From a virus, in the IMG/VR virus record IMGVR_UViG_3300035698_000961, positions 1-22,455 of that record: 22,455 nt of DNA. One strand, written 5' to 3'. The stretch's first letter is position 1; every line of letters begins with the position of its first letter. Made by a program: the position numbers and the translations under genes. Positions 1-7,241 of this stretch are shown in pieces. A model generated the notes under the pieces. That model searched no databases, had not been told where the DNA came from, and saw only the letters and a list, made by a program, of their open reading frames with translations.

Positions 1-558
1 GTAACGGGTATTGCTGCTAATACCCTACCTGCTTTACCAAACCCAATTCTACAAACCTTAGTAGGGATAGTGGAAATACACAAGAATGAGGCTGACCTTG
101 ATAATGCTTTCTACCACCCAGTAGAGATACCTACACTGGGGGCTGAAGAGGAATTGATTTGGGAGGACCTAACCCCTCTATATGTTAACAACTGGGCTAC
201 TTATGGAACATCAAACCCACAGATAACTAAAGACAAGAATGGCTGGGTTCACATGAGAGGGGTACTTGACCCATCAGCTGCAACTGCAGACCGGGTATTC
301 TCTTCGGTACCGGGTAAATACTTTCCGAGAGAAATTGATAGCTCCATTATTGGGGTTACCAATATACCGGTAAGTGATACAGTTTACAGCAATGCTAATG
401 CAGGCTTCAATAATATGAAGTTAGTTTATACAGCACCGGGCATAGTGGTAGGAAACAACTATGGGAGTATATTGATTGACAGCGGTACATCCTTAGCTTC
501 GGTAGGTTTGCAGGTATCATGGTGGGTAGGTAAAGACCCATTGCCAACCTACTTATAA
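1..558 (+). CDS. Tail fibre / receptor-binding-type protein, C-terminal part (5' partial)
   Basis: The reading frame is open from the first base, so this is the 3' end of a longer gene; the GTG at 70 is probably internal. About 185 residues are visible. The last ~130 read like the beta-rich C-terminal domain common in phage tail tips and receptor-binding proteins: a 'NNWATYG' segment, then 'KDKNGWVHMRG', a region matching the usual 'lP..y.P' step (VPGKYFPREI), and a hydrophobic beta-strand ending (VSWWVG). In that family the domain sits at the distal end of the tail and contacts the host surface. The gene closes the structural region and converges on the minus-strand gene 10 nt downstream. 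The fold is inferred from the pattern only; a minor virion protein with the same jelly-roll-like domain is the main alternative. Confidence 0.55.
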   Translation, partial: VTGIAANTLPALPNPILQTLVGIVEIHKNEADLDNAFYHPVEIPTLGAEEELIWEDLTPLYVNNWATYGTSNPQITKDKNGWVHMRGVLDPSAATADRVFSSVPGKYFPREIDSSIIGVTNIPVSDTVYSNANAGFNNMKLVYTAPGIVVGNNYGSILIDSGTSLASVGLQVSWWVGKDPLPTYL

Positions 559-568
559 GATAGGATAA

Positions 569-1198
569 TTAAGAGTGGAAGTACTCAGCTGCAAGTGCAA
601 TCTCTGACCTCACTTGAGCTCTAAGTTCACTAACCCTTTGAAGAGCAGCATTTGAATTGCCCCATCCTAAATACTCGGTTATTAATATAGCTGGGACTTT
701 AGAATGGGGCTTTTTATTTAACTCTTCCATCCTTTGTTTAATATAGATAGGGGGTTCTATATCCATACAGAAAACGTGAAAGGCATCTATACTTAGATGC
801 CTTTTCATGTATGAAATAACCTTGTTAAGTTTTTCCTCTTGTTCTTTATCTTCTTGTTGTGAGGATAACCCCTTGAAGTCATCTATATTATCGGTATTCC
901 TTACGGTTTCAAATTTTTGGGTTTGAGATATTTTCAATAGCCTATACTTATACATCTGTAAAGCCCTTATAATATGACCTTTCAAAATGGGGTAAGGATA
1001 TTTAGCTTGGTATTTCTGAAAAGCAAATATGAATTTAACATTGAACTCAGCGTAAACTTCTTTGGGAGATAGTCCTAATATATGGGGGTTAATATCTCTT
1101 GCAAGTTTATACCTAAGGTTTTCAGTTTCTTCATATAACTGGTTAAATTCTGCCGTGCTATATTTAGCTGGCATTTCCTTCAAGCGGTGTTCTTCCAT
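569..1198 (-). CDS. Putative divergent sigma-70-family factor
   Basis: This 209-residue protein is the only minus-strand gene in the window. Its middle (about residues 45-95) has the look of sigma region 2: an acidic helix (SPKEVYAEF), an 'AFQKYQAKYPY' stretch and then a basic helix (KGHIIRALQMYKYRLLK). Its C-terminus resembles region 4: an 'LSIDAFHVF' helix, a linker, and a helix-turn-helix-like 'ILITEYLGWGNSNAALQRV' followed by a charged helix. A Lys/Glu-rich linker separates the two. It would bind host core RNA polymerase and redirect it to phage promoters. It diverges from the replication operon across a 132-bp AT-rich region, a fitting place for a regulator. No region 1 or 3 is evident and identity to classical sigma factors is weak. 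It could be another DNA-binding regulator. Confidence 0.45.
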   Translation of the reverse strand: MEEHRLKEMPAKYSTAEFNQLYEETENLRYKLARDINPHILGLSPKEVYAEFNVKFIFAFQKYQAKYPYPILKGHIIRALQMYKYRLLKISQTQKFETVRNTDNIDDFKGLSSQQEDKEQEEKLNKVISYMKRHLSIDAFHVFCMDIEPPIYIKQRMEELNKKPHSKVPAILITEYLGWGNSNAALQRVSELRAQVRSEIALAAEYFHS

Positions 1199-1210
1199 GT
1201 ATACTATTTG
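1199..1210 (+). promoter_or_regulatory. Copy of the recurrent TATACTATT motif in the divergent region
   Basis: GTATACTATTTG reads on the plus strand immediately next to the start codon of the minus-strand sigma-like gene (ATG complement at 1196-1198). It matches the motif found before several plus-strand genes. If active it would start a transcript with a ~110-nt leader ahead of the helicase gene. Because GTATAC is palindromic, the site could instead overlap or regulate the start of the sigma-like gene. Confidence 0.4.
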
Positions 1211-1313
1211 TTAAGAGGATTTATATAATAGATTTCAAATATAATAGAATTTATCTATGCGGTTAGAATACTGAAAAAATAAATTAATCCAGTGAGTAAA
1301 AATGGGTAGAGAG

Positions 1314-1326
1314 TTTACTATATTAA
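1314..1326 (+). promoter_or_regulatory. Candidate promoter motif before the helicase gene
   Basis: TTTACTATATTAA starts 17 nt before the ATG at 1331, the same distance as the better TATACTATT copies elsewhere. It is a degenerate copy. An 'aaggag' abuts the ATG with no spacer, so it is unlikely to act as an ordinary Shine-Dalgarno sequence. Confidence 0.4.
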
Positions 1327-1330
1327 GGAG

Positions 1331-2770
1331 ATGGGAGAAGAATTAGAATTGGGTTCCGATAAGTATCAGTATTCATCTGACTTTCAAGAAAGTATCTTGA
1401 AGTTCACAGTAAAAGACATCAATGGTTACAAGGCATTAAACTTATATAAACCCGAGTACTTTGATTTGATAGAGCATCAAGTTATAGCTCAGTCCCTTCA
1501 ATCACATTTTTTAAAATCCCAACGTATACCATCTACCGCATCATTGCTGAAGGAATTGACTTCAGATATATACAAGAGACGGGAATGGAATAAGGCAATA
1601 ACTAAAGAAGATAAAGGACGTGTCACTAAACTTATATCTAAATTATATAGGGGAACTTCCAAAGACGGAGAAGAGATACTAGAGAAGTGCACTAAGTTTG
1701 CCCAGTTTATTGCATTAACCCATACGGTAGAGGATGCAGACCTGGGAGATTTCTCTAGGTATGACAACTTTTTAAAATCCATACAGAAGGCCATATCAAT
1801 AGGAACCAACCTTAATGACGAGGTTGGTACTTTCGTGTTAAAGGACGTCAGAGGTAGACAGTTGGATAGGAAAGTAAGACCTCCGGTTAAACCTTTCCCA
1901 TGGCATGGTATTAACACATTGACTAATGCCGGGGGCTCATCCAAAGGAACTGTCCATGTAATAGTGGATAAGGCAAAGGGATTTAAGACAGGGATGCTTG
2001 CCAACATAGGCATCGGCTATCTTAAAATGAAAAAGAATGTTTTAATGTTCGACCTTGAGAACGGAGAGGACAGTATAAGCATGAGGGTTGAACAGTCTAT
2101 TGGAGGTATTACTAAATCCCAATTACTTTCCGGTGAGTATGACAGTAAGATACAGAAAACCTTTAGAAAATGGAGAAGGTTAAAAACTGAGAGAGGTGAA
2201 CCCATAGAGCTTATCGTAAAGAGACTACCTGCCCTTGCCAATGCAAATGAGATGCAGTATTGGATTGACTACTACTACAAAGAGTTCGGTATTAAATTCG
2301 ATGTAATCATTATTGACTATGTGGGGTTGATGGGTTCTATATCTAATAAGGATGATGACTTCGGTAGAATATCAGATGCCTACCTAGATGTAAAGAACCT
2401 TGCTGCTGCTAATAAGATTGACCACCTATGGACAGCTCACCATGTTACAAGAGATGCAGAGAAAGACCGTCCAGGCTGTTATAAACCTTCACAACTTGCC
2501 AAATGTATTGATATTCACCGACACGTTGATAGTTTATTTGGTATCAATCAGAATGAGCAAGAGGAAGCAGCTGGGGTTGCAAGGTTAGAAGTAATTGACC
2601 AGAGAGATGGTTACCCAACTGGACATGCCTACTTCTTTGTAAGCCATGAGATACAAAGGATTAAACCCATGAGTATAAAACAGTCAAAGGAGTTTGCTGC
2701 GGCTATGCATGAGGACTATGGGGATGATGATGCAGGGCCTAGACGAAAGGATTTAGGAGATGACAAATAA
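1331..2770 (+). CDS. Replicative DNA helicase (DnaB / T4 gp41 superfamily)
   Basis: This 479-residue protein should be the hexameric 5'-3' helicase that unwinds the phage replication fork and recruits the primase encoded next. An alpha-helical N-terminal part (~1-165) is followed by a RecA-like motor. The P-loop is the unusual K214-A-K-G-F-K219-T220. It is followed by a strand and 'MFDLENGEDSISMRVEQ', as in gp41-type helicases. Walker B is VIIIDYVG with D329, and a conserved 'AHHVTRD' segment follows in the place of motif H4. The C-terminus is acidic and charged (HEDYGDDDAGPRRKD). Its stop overlaps the primase start by 11 nt, so helicase and primase are probably translationally coupled. The helicase assignment is firm; the P-loop variation is noted separately. 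Confidence 0.9.
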   Translation: MGEELELGSDKYQYSSDFQESILKFTVKDINGYKALNLYKPEYFDLIEHQVIAQSLQSHFLKSQRIPSTASLLKELTSDIYKRREWNKAITKEDKGRVTKLISKLYRGTSKDGEEILEKCTKFAQFIALTHTVEDADLGDFSRYDNFLKSIQKAISIGTNLNDEVGTFVLKDVRGRQLDRKVRPPVKPFPWHGINTLTNAGGSSKGTVHVIVDKAKGFKTGMLANIGIGYLKMKKNVLMFDLENGEDSISMRVEQSIGGITKSQLLSGEYDSKIQKTFRKWRRLKTERGEPIELIVKRLPALANANEMQYWIDYYYKEFGIKFDVIIIDYVGLMGSISNKDDDFGRISDAYLDVKNLAAANKIDHLWTAHHVTRDAEKDRPGCYKPSQLAKCIDIHRHVDSLFGINQNEQEEAAGVARLEVIDQRDGYPTGHAYFFVSHEIQRIKPMSIKQSKEFAAAMHEDYGDDDAGPRRKDLGDDK

Positions 2771-3740
2771 ACAAGAGGAGTTTAATAGCAAGCTATACCA
2801 CTACTGGAAACAGAGGTGGAATTTGTTTGACTACTCTAGGGGCTGGTTGAAGGGTGATTGTCCTGACTGTGGTAAGTTAAAATTCGGTATCAATGTATTT
2901 GCCAACTCTGCTAACTGCTTCTCCTGTGGTATAAAACCAAGACCCCTGACCTATGCTAGAGAGCTAGAGGGGTTAGAAACGATTAAGGAAATCAAAGACC
3001 TAATCAATACTTATACAGGTATAGGTTATGAGAGTTATGCCACTATTATGGGTGGAGCCATCAAAGAGGTAGAGAGGAATGTAATACTACCCCCTGAGTT
3101 CAGATTAATTACTGTGGGTGACTCTAGGATTGCAAAGCTCGCCAGAGGCTACATGAAAGGTAGAGGTTTTAAACTATCTAAGTTGGAAGAAGCTGGTGTC
3201 GGATATGCAGATACCGGCGAATATAGAGGACACATCATTATACCATACTACATATTTGGAGAGCTAATCTATTTTAATGCTAGGAGGTTTAGGGGAGCTG
3301 GCCCAAAGTTCAACAATCCAAATGAAGAGGAAATAGGTATAGGTAAGAATGAAGTCATCTATAACCAAGATGCCCTTTTTGAGTATGATAGGATATGGTT
3401 ATTAGAGTCAGCTACTAACTGCCTGACTATTGGGGACAAGAGTATTGGGCTAGGGGGAAAGACCGTTAGTGAAACCCAATACTCTACAATCATTAGAAGC
3501 CCAGTTAAAGAGCTTATCATTGCCTTAGATAGGGATGCATTACTCTGGGCTATCAAACTAGCATTAAGGTTAGTAAAACAGAAGAAAGTTAAGCTTATTA
3601 TATTTCCTGACGAGAATGACATCAATAAGATAGGTAAGAAGGCTTCTAAGGAATTGGAAAAGAAGTTCCCTTGGCTAAGGTACACAGATTTAATTAAGAT
3701 GAAACATCACTATGAGAAGGACAGCGAGTTTACATATTAG
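2760..3740 (+). CDS. DNA primase (zinc-ribbon plus TOPRIM, DnaG/gp61 type)
   Basis: This 326-residue primase would synthesise RNA primers for the lagging strand. The N-terminal zinc ribbon is complete: C34-P-D-C37 and C53-F-S-C56. The catalytic TOPRIM domain follows, with the acidic residue E216 in 'WLLESATNC' and the DxD pair D257-R-D259 in 'IIALDRDAL', then 'IIFPDENDIN'. It is shorter than cellular DnaG (about 600 residues) and close to the T4 gp61 size, with no room for a C-terminal helicase-binding domain of the DnaG type. It starts inside the end of the helicase gene and its own end overlaps the next gene by 29 nt. Confidence 0.88.
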   Translation: MTNKQEEFNSKLYHYWKQRWNLFDYSRGWLKGDCPDCGKLKFGINVFANSANCFSCGIKPRPLTYARELEGLETIKEIKDLINTYTGIGYESYATIMGGAIKEVERNVILPPEFRLITVGDSRIAKLARGYMKGRGFKLSKLEEAGVGYADTGEYRGHIIIPYYIFGELIYFNARRFRGAGPKFNNPNEEEIGIGKNEVIYNQDALFEYDRIWLLESATNCLTIGDKSIGLGGKTVSETQYSTIIRSPVKELIIALDRDALLWAIKLALRLVKQKKVKLIIFPDENDINKIGKKASKELEKKFPWLRYTDLIKMKHHYEKDSEFTY

Positions 3741-4584
3741 TAGCCATTCCCTAGTTCAAGTTTTAAGAACGATTAAGGGACTGGATGATACTCTCAAATT
3801 TGATGAGAAAGAACTAGCAGAGAGCATAATGGTAAGGTCTAAACCCCTATCCATCAACACCAGGACAGTTTCAATCAGCAACCAATTCCAAGAGCGAAAG
3901 ATTACTAAGATAATTAAATCAGGTCTACAAGAAGCCTTCCTATTTAATAAACTCCTACACATGATAAGGAAGAGCCTTAAGCATAGAGGTATAACGGAGA
4001 TAAAAGAAGGGGATAAGAACTGGGCTATTATTAAAGTGGCAACCTCTAATGCAGTAGGCTTCTGTAATGACTTCAACCTTGAGCCGGGAGAAGGGTTTAA
4101 GACCTATATAAAACTCGGGCTGTCAAGGATGAATAAGTATGCCCTTAACAGGTTTCCAATGATGCATGAGAATATCTGTGTAGATTATGAGGCTGAATTA
4201 ATTATTAGAGACGACCCTAACAAAGCCACCACAGAGCATTGCCATAGATACTATTGCGACATTCTTTTTCAAAAGACAGGGCTAACTGATTACTATAATG
4301 AGAACCCACAAAAATACATCTGCTTTGTTAGGGCAGCTGAGATTTGTGTCAATAAAAAGATTAAGGTAACTGACTATGTTGACAGCCAATTCCACGGGTT
4401 AGCATGGACATCAAACCCCCCTGACCCTTCACAACTATTGGGTGATAATGCGTGGCATAGGTTTACAAAGTACGCCTTCTCTGAGTCCATTAAAATAGGG
4501 GATGCCAAGCAAGGTAAAGCTATTAACAGTAAGTTGCAAAACTTCATTAACCAACACAAAGATGAAATCAACCGTAGCGATTGA
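3712..4584 (+). CDS. Hypothetical protein between primase and UvsW-like helicase
   Basis: I do not recognise this 290-residue protein. It is soluble and mixed alpha/beta, with no signal peptide or membrane segment. Visible features are a basic N-terminal third, a central block (~118-160) with 'GFKTYIKLGLSRMNKYAL' followed by 'HENICVDYEAE', and several scattered Cys and His residues (HCHRYYCD) that do not form a standard zinc motif. 'F-x-T-Y-I' followed by a basic helix loosely recalls sigma region 2, but the rest does not follow. Its position between primase and helicase genes suggests a replication accessory role such as helicase loading or origin binding; that is inference from context only. 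The start at 3712 overlaps the primase by 29 nt; a later ATG such as the one at Met40 is possible. Confidence 0.75.
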   Translation: MRRTASLHISSHSLVQVLRTIKGLDDTLKFDEKELAESIMVRSKPLSINTRTVSISNQFQERKITKIIKSGLQEAFLFNKLLHMIRKSLKHRGITEIKEGDKNWAIIKVATSNAVGFCNDFNLEPGEGFKTYIKLGLSRMNKYALNRFPMMHENICVDYEAELIIRDDPNKATTEHCHRYYCDILFQKTGLTDYYNENPQKYICFVRAAEICVNKKIKVTDYVDSQFHGLAWTSNPPDPSQLLGDNAWHRFTKYAFSESIKIGDAKQGKAINSKLQNFINQHKDEINRSD

Positions 4585-6010
4585 GATGAATAATAATAAA
4601 GCCCAGTTGCACGGTAGCAATAAGGTTCTTAATATTCTATATGATGCCTTTAAGATTAGACACCCCCAGGCATTTCACATGCGTAAATATATGCCTAGAG
4701 GCTGGGATGGAAAGATAGACATGATTAGTAAGTCAGGTTATATCAATCTAGGACTACTACCAAAGCTTATTGAGAAAATGGATGAGCTCGAGATTAGGTA
4801 TGAGATTGATGATTGTAGAACTCCTTTAGATACCAAACCGCAACTGGTTGATATATGGGGTGATATAAAACTAAGAGACTATCAAGCGGGCTCCGTTAAT
4901 TCGGTTATCAACTCGGTAATAAAGGATAGTACCGGAGATGAGATAGCTTTTTATAGGGGTATGCTGAAGGAGGCTACTAATGCGGGAAAGACTATTATTG
5001 CTGCCTCATTATTCCTATCCTTTAAGAAAATACCCACTTTAATGTTTATAAATGGGACTGACCTATACAACCAGGCTAGGGAGGAAATGCCCGGCTATTT
5101 GGGAGAAGAGAACGTGGGGTGGATTGACCCTAAAGAGATAAACTTAAAGCCATTTACTTTAGTGAAGGTTAAGACCCTAGCTAATAGGCTATCCGTTCTT
5201 AAAAAGGATTTATATGGGTATAGGATGGGTATCATTGATGAGTGCGACCTTGCAGACAATGCCACTTATAAGAAGCCATTATCAGCATTACTAAATTGTA
5301 CAGTAATGATTGGGATGTCCGGTACTGCTCAGATGGGTAAACTGGTAAAGCATAAACCCAAGGCCTATGCTATCGAAGGTCAATTTGGACCCATCATACA
5401 TGAGACTACCAACAGGCAGTTGATAGATAAGGGGCACTCCTCTGAGGTGGTTGTTAAACTGAACAAAGGAAACACTAAAGTATATGATGGCCTAACCTAC
5501 CAAGAAGAGTATGATGAATGTATCGTTTATAATAAGCAGCGCAATAGGCAGGTAGTCAAGAGGTTAAGATATAATTGCATAAAGAAAGGACGGCTTCCAG
5601 CATTGGTAGTTTGCTTAAGATTAGAGCACGTTAAAAAACTATCCAAGATGGTTAAAAAAGAGTTCCATGAAGAGCTGACTGTAGCATCAGCAACTGGTCA
5701 GATGAAGAGTAAAGAACGGAAACAGATTATAAAAGACTTTAAGGATGGTAAAATTGACATACTAATTACCTCAATGATTATTAGTAGAGGGATGAACTTA
5801 AAACGGATGATGTTTCTGTTCAATGCAGCTGGTGGAGAGAGCCCCGAAAGACCCCTTCAAATCTTGGGACGGGCAATGAGAAAATTAGATGGTATTAAAT
5901 ATAAATACTATGAGGACTTCATGGATGAGGGTAATTACATAAGAACACATAGCCGAAGGAGACGTCAATACTATGAGGCAGAGAATTTAGTGGTTCTTCC
6001 ATTATATTAA
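4562..6010 (+). CDS. UvsW-like SF2 DNA helicase
   Basis: This 482-residue superfamily 2 helicase would remodel branched DNA and R-loops, moving replication from origin-initiated to recombination-dependent, as T4 UvsW does. A small N-terminal domain with 'YMPRGWDGKIDMI' recalls the UvsW N-terminus. The motor follows, with P-loop TNAGKT (K143, T144), DECD box (D226-D229), motif III 'GMSGTA' and motif VI Q433-I-L-G-R-A-M-R440. The frame is open back to an ATG at 4502, but that would overlap the previous gene by 83 nt. I chose 4562, which gives a plausible first beta-strand (MKSTVAIEM). The ATG at 4586, just after the previous stop, is the other candidate. Confidence 0.87.
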   Translation: MKSTVAIEMNNNKAQLHGSNKVLNILYDAFKIRHPQAFHMRKYMPRGWDGKIDMISKSGYINLGLLPKLIEKMDELEIRYEIDDCRTPLDTKPQLVDIWGDIKLRDYQAGSVNSVINSVIKDSTGDEIAFYRGMLKEATNAGKTIIAASLFLSFKKIPTLMFINGTDLYNQAREEMPGYLGEENVGWIDPKEINLKPFTLVKVKTLANRLSVLKKDLYGYRMGIIDECDLADNATYKKPLSALLNCTVMIGMSGTAQMGKLVKHKPKAYAIEGQFGPIIHETTNRQLIDKGHSSEVVVKLNKGNTKVYDGLTYQEEYDECIVYNKQRNRQVVKRLRYNCIKKGRLPALVVCLRLEHVKKLSKMVKKEFHEELTVASATGQMKSKERKQIIKDFKDGKIDILITSMIISRGMNLKRMMFLFNAAGGESPERPLQILGRAMRKLDGIKYKYYEDFMDEGNYIRTHSRRRRQYYEAENLVVLPLY

Positions 6011-6015
6011 CTAAG

Positions 6016-6033
6016 GTATACTATTATAATAAA
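6016..6033 (+). promoter_or_regulatory. Candidate phage promoter (TATACTATT motif)
   Basis: GTATACTATTATAATAAA fills most of the 23-nt gap before the ATG at 6034, with the TATACT core 17 nt before the start. No -35-like sequence repeats between copies. If this is a -10 element, the transcript would have only a few leader bases and would serve the Cys-rich protein and the nucleotide cassette. Confidence 0.55.
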
Positions 6034-6426
6034 ATGAAGAGAAAGAAGAAAAAGAAGCCCAGCATTAAGAATGTTGATGTTTCTAAACCCATACTAGAGG
6101 TTTTAGGAACTGAAGATGACCCATGTTTTGGACACCATCTGGTAACGGACAAGGAATGTAAGAAGTGTGGAGACTCCGAACTCTGTGCAATCATCACTGC
6201 CCAAAAACTGAGAGTAGAGAGAGCTAAGCTAAGTAAGACCTCCACCTTTAGAGATGTAGAGGATGAGGATTTAATGGCTAAGAGAGATAATAAGATAAGG
6301 AAAACCATTAAGACCTTATTAAAAATGGAAAAGAACGATAGTACCATTGCTAAGAAACTCAAGAACCGGTACAACTTATCAACAGCAGAGTCTAATAAAT
6401 ACATCAAAGCATGTCGCAAGAAATAG
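6034..6426 (+). CDS. Small basic Cys-rich (putative zinc-binding) protein
   Basis: This 130-residue protein begins with a run of Lys/Arg (KRKKKKK). It then has a compact Cys/His cluster at ~31-52: 'DPCFGHH', then 'ECKKCGDSELCAI'. Four Cys plus two His could bind one zinc ion. The C-terminal half is helical and basic, with 'DSTIAKKLKNRYNLSTAES' resembling a short helix-turn-helix. A nucleic-acid-binding role is likely, but the specific function is unknown. It follows a promoter-like motif, so it is probably first in its transcript, and it overlaps the next gene by 16 nt. Confidence 0.8.
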   Translation: MKRKKKKKPSIKNVDVSKPILEVLGTEDDPCFGHHLVTDKECKKCGDSELCAIITAQKLRVERAKLSKTSTFRDVEDEDLMAKRDNKIRKTIKTLLKMEKNDSTIAKKLKNRYNLSTAESNKYIKACRKK

Positions 6427-7241
6427 AAGGTAGTATATTTGATGGACAGCTCCTAGAAAGGATGTTCGATAAACAAGAGGCTTATATGCTTAAGCTGTTT
6501 GAGAGAGAGGGTATGACTGAATGGCCACTTCTATTAAACATTAAACATAACCAGAAACTTATTAACTATACAGTTGATAGGGGTATCACTGAGTTATCGG
6601 AAGCATTTGAGGTTTCCCAAGCTTTAGCAATGGCCGCTGATAAGAACCAATTAGATGACCACCCTATTGATGAGATGGTAAAAGATTTCAACCTAGAGAT
6701 GGCTGACATCTTACACTTCTTTATCGAAACCTTTGTGTTTGTTGGTATTACTCCTCACGATATGGATAAATACTACCGAGAGCTTTTATCAGAGCAGGGT
6801 TTAAATGATACTTATTATTTCAAGGGTAATACCCTTAAAACAATCTTAGCATTTGCAAGACACCAGAACATCTTTGAGGGGTACTATAAAAATGATATGA
6901 TTAATGTCAACATTATGCCCCAAATTGATGAGCAAGACCCTCTAACCGATAGTCTATATATTGCAGGTAGGAAGGCATCAATGCGGAGGTTAATTGACCA
7001 ATCTTCTGAGCTATGGATGGTAACTCATTCATTTAAGATAGCCACAAACCTATTGAAGATGAAGCCACATAGAGTTTCAGGCCCTGAAACAGACTACTCA
7101 GTATTCTATGATAAGATTATGGGAGCCTGGGTAAGGTTATTCAAATACTTTGATATGGTGGGTGCAACAGAGTACAGTTTATACGAAAATTATATAACCA
7201 AAAATGAAGAGAACATTAAGCGGCTCAAGAATGAATACTGA
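6411..7241 (+). CDS. dUTPase-like all-alpha NTP pyrophosphatase
   Basis: This 276-residue, mostly helical protein fits the dimeric dUTPase / MazG-type all-alpha superfamily. That group uses an ExxE...ExxD metal site to hydrolyse dUTP (and often dCTP) to the monophosphate. The first pair is E61-L-S-E64 and the second E96-M-A-D99 in 'NLEMADILHFFIE'. The C-terminus 'YITKNEENIKRLKNEY' matches the family's 'Y..KN..N..R...GY' type ending, with Glu before the final Tyr where Gly is usual. It would supply dUMP (or dCMP) to the two thymidylate-synthase-like enzymes encoded next, and would keep uracil out of phage DNA. It overlaps the next gene by 11 nt. Confidence 0.68.
   Translation: MSQEIEGSIFDGQLLERMFDKQEAYMLKLFEREGMTEWPLLLNIKHNQKLINYTVDRGITELSEAFEVSQALAMAADKNQLDDHPIDEMVKDFNLEMADILHFFIETFVFVGITPHDMDKYYRELLSEQGLNDTYYFKGNTLKTILAFARHQNIFEGYYKNDMINVNIMPQIDEQDPLTDSLYIAGRKASMRRLIDQSSELWMVTHSFKIATNLLKMKPHRVSGPETDYSVFYDKIMGAWVRLFKYFDMVGATEYSLYENYITKNEENIKRLKNEY

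Larger units (their letters stand above)
1199..1330. other. Divergent intergenic control region
   Basis: This 132-bp, very AT-rich gap separates the minus-strand sigma-like gene from the plus-strand helicase gene and holds no credible ORF. It contains the motif copy at 1199-1210 and the start-proximal copy at 1314-1326. On the minus strand there is a TATATTTG (complement of 1236-1243), which fits the Bacteroidota -7 pattern TAnnTTTG. I found no matching -33 TTTG at the usual spacing, so that promoter is weakly supported. Confidence 0.5.

Noticed and set aside
70-558. GTG at 70 as the true start of the tail-type gene
   Set aside because: The same frame is open to base 1 with no stop, so the gene most likely begins outside the window.
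559-568. Terminator between the convergent tail and sigma-like genes
   Set aside because: The gap is only 10 nt and I see no hairpin with a T-run spanning it.
1321-1330. 'aaggag' before the helicase ATG as a Shine-Dalgarno sequence
   Set aside because: It abuts the ATG with no spacer and no comparable sequence precedes most other genes here.
1498-2013. Minus-strand ORF inside the helicase gene
   Set aside because: Shadow frame opposite a firmly identified helicase, with no domain and no start context.
4502-4561. Earlier ATG for the UvsW-like gene
   Set aside because: It would overlap the previous gene by 83 nt and adds 20 residues with no likeness to the UvsW N-terminus; 4562 or 4586 fits the packing of neighbours better.
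6024-6419. Minus-strand ORF opposite the Cys-rich gene with an apparently hydrophobic protein
   Set aside because: The Phe/Leu run is the reverse complement of Lys codons; the plus-strand gene has a promoter-like motif and Cys cluster.
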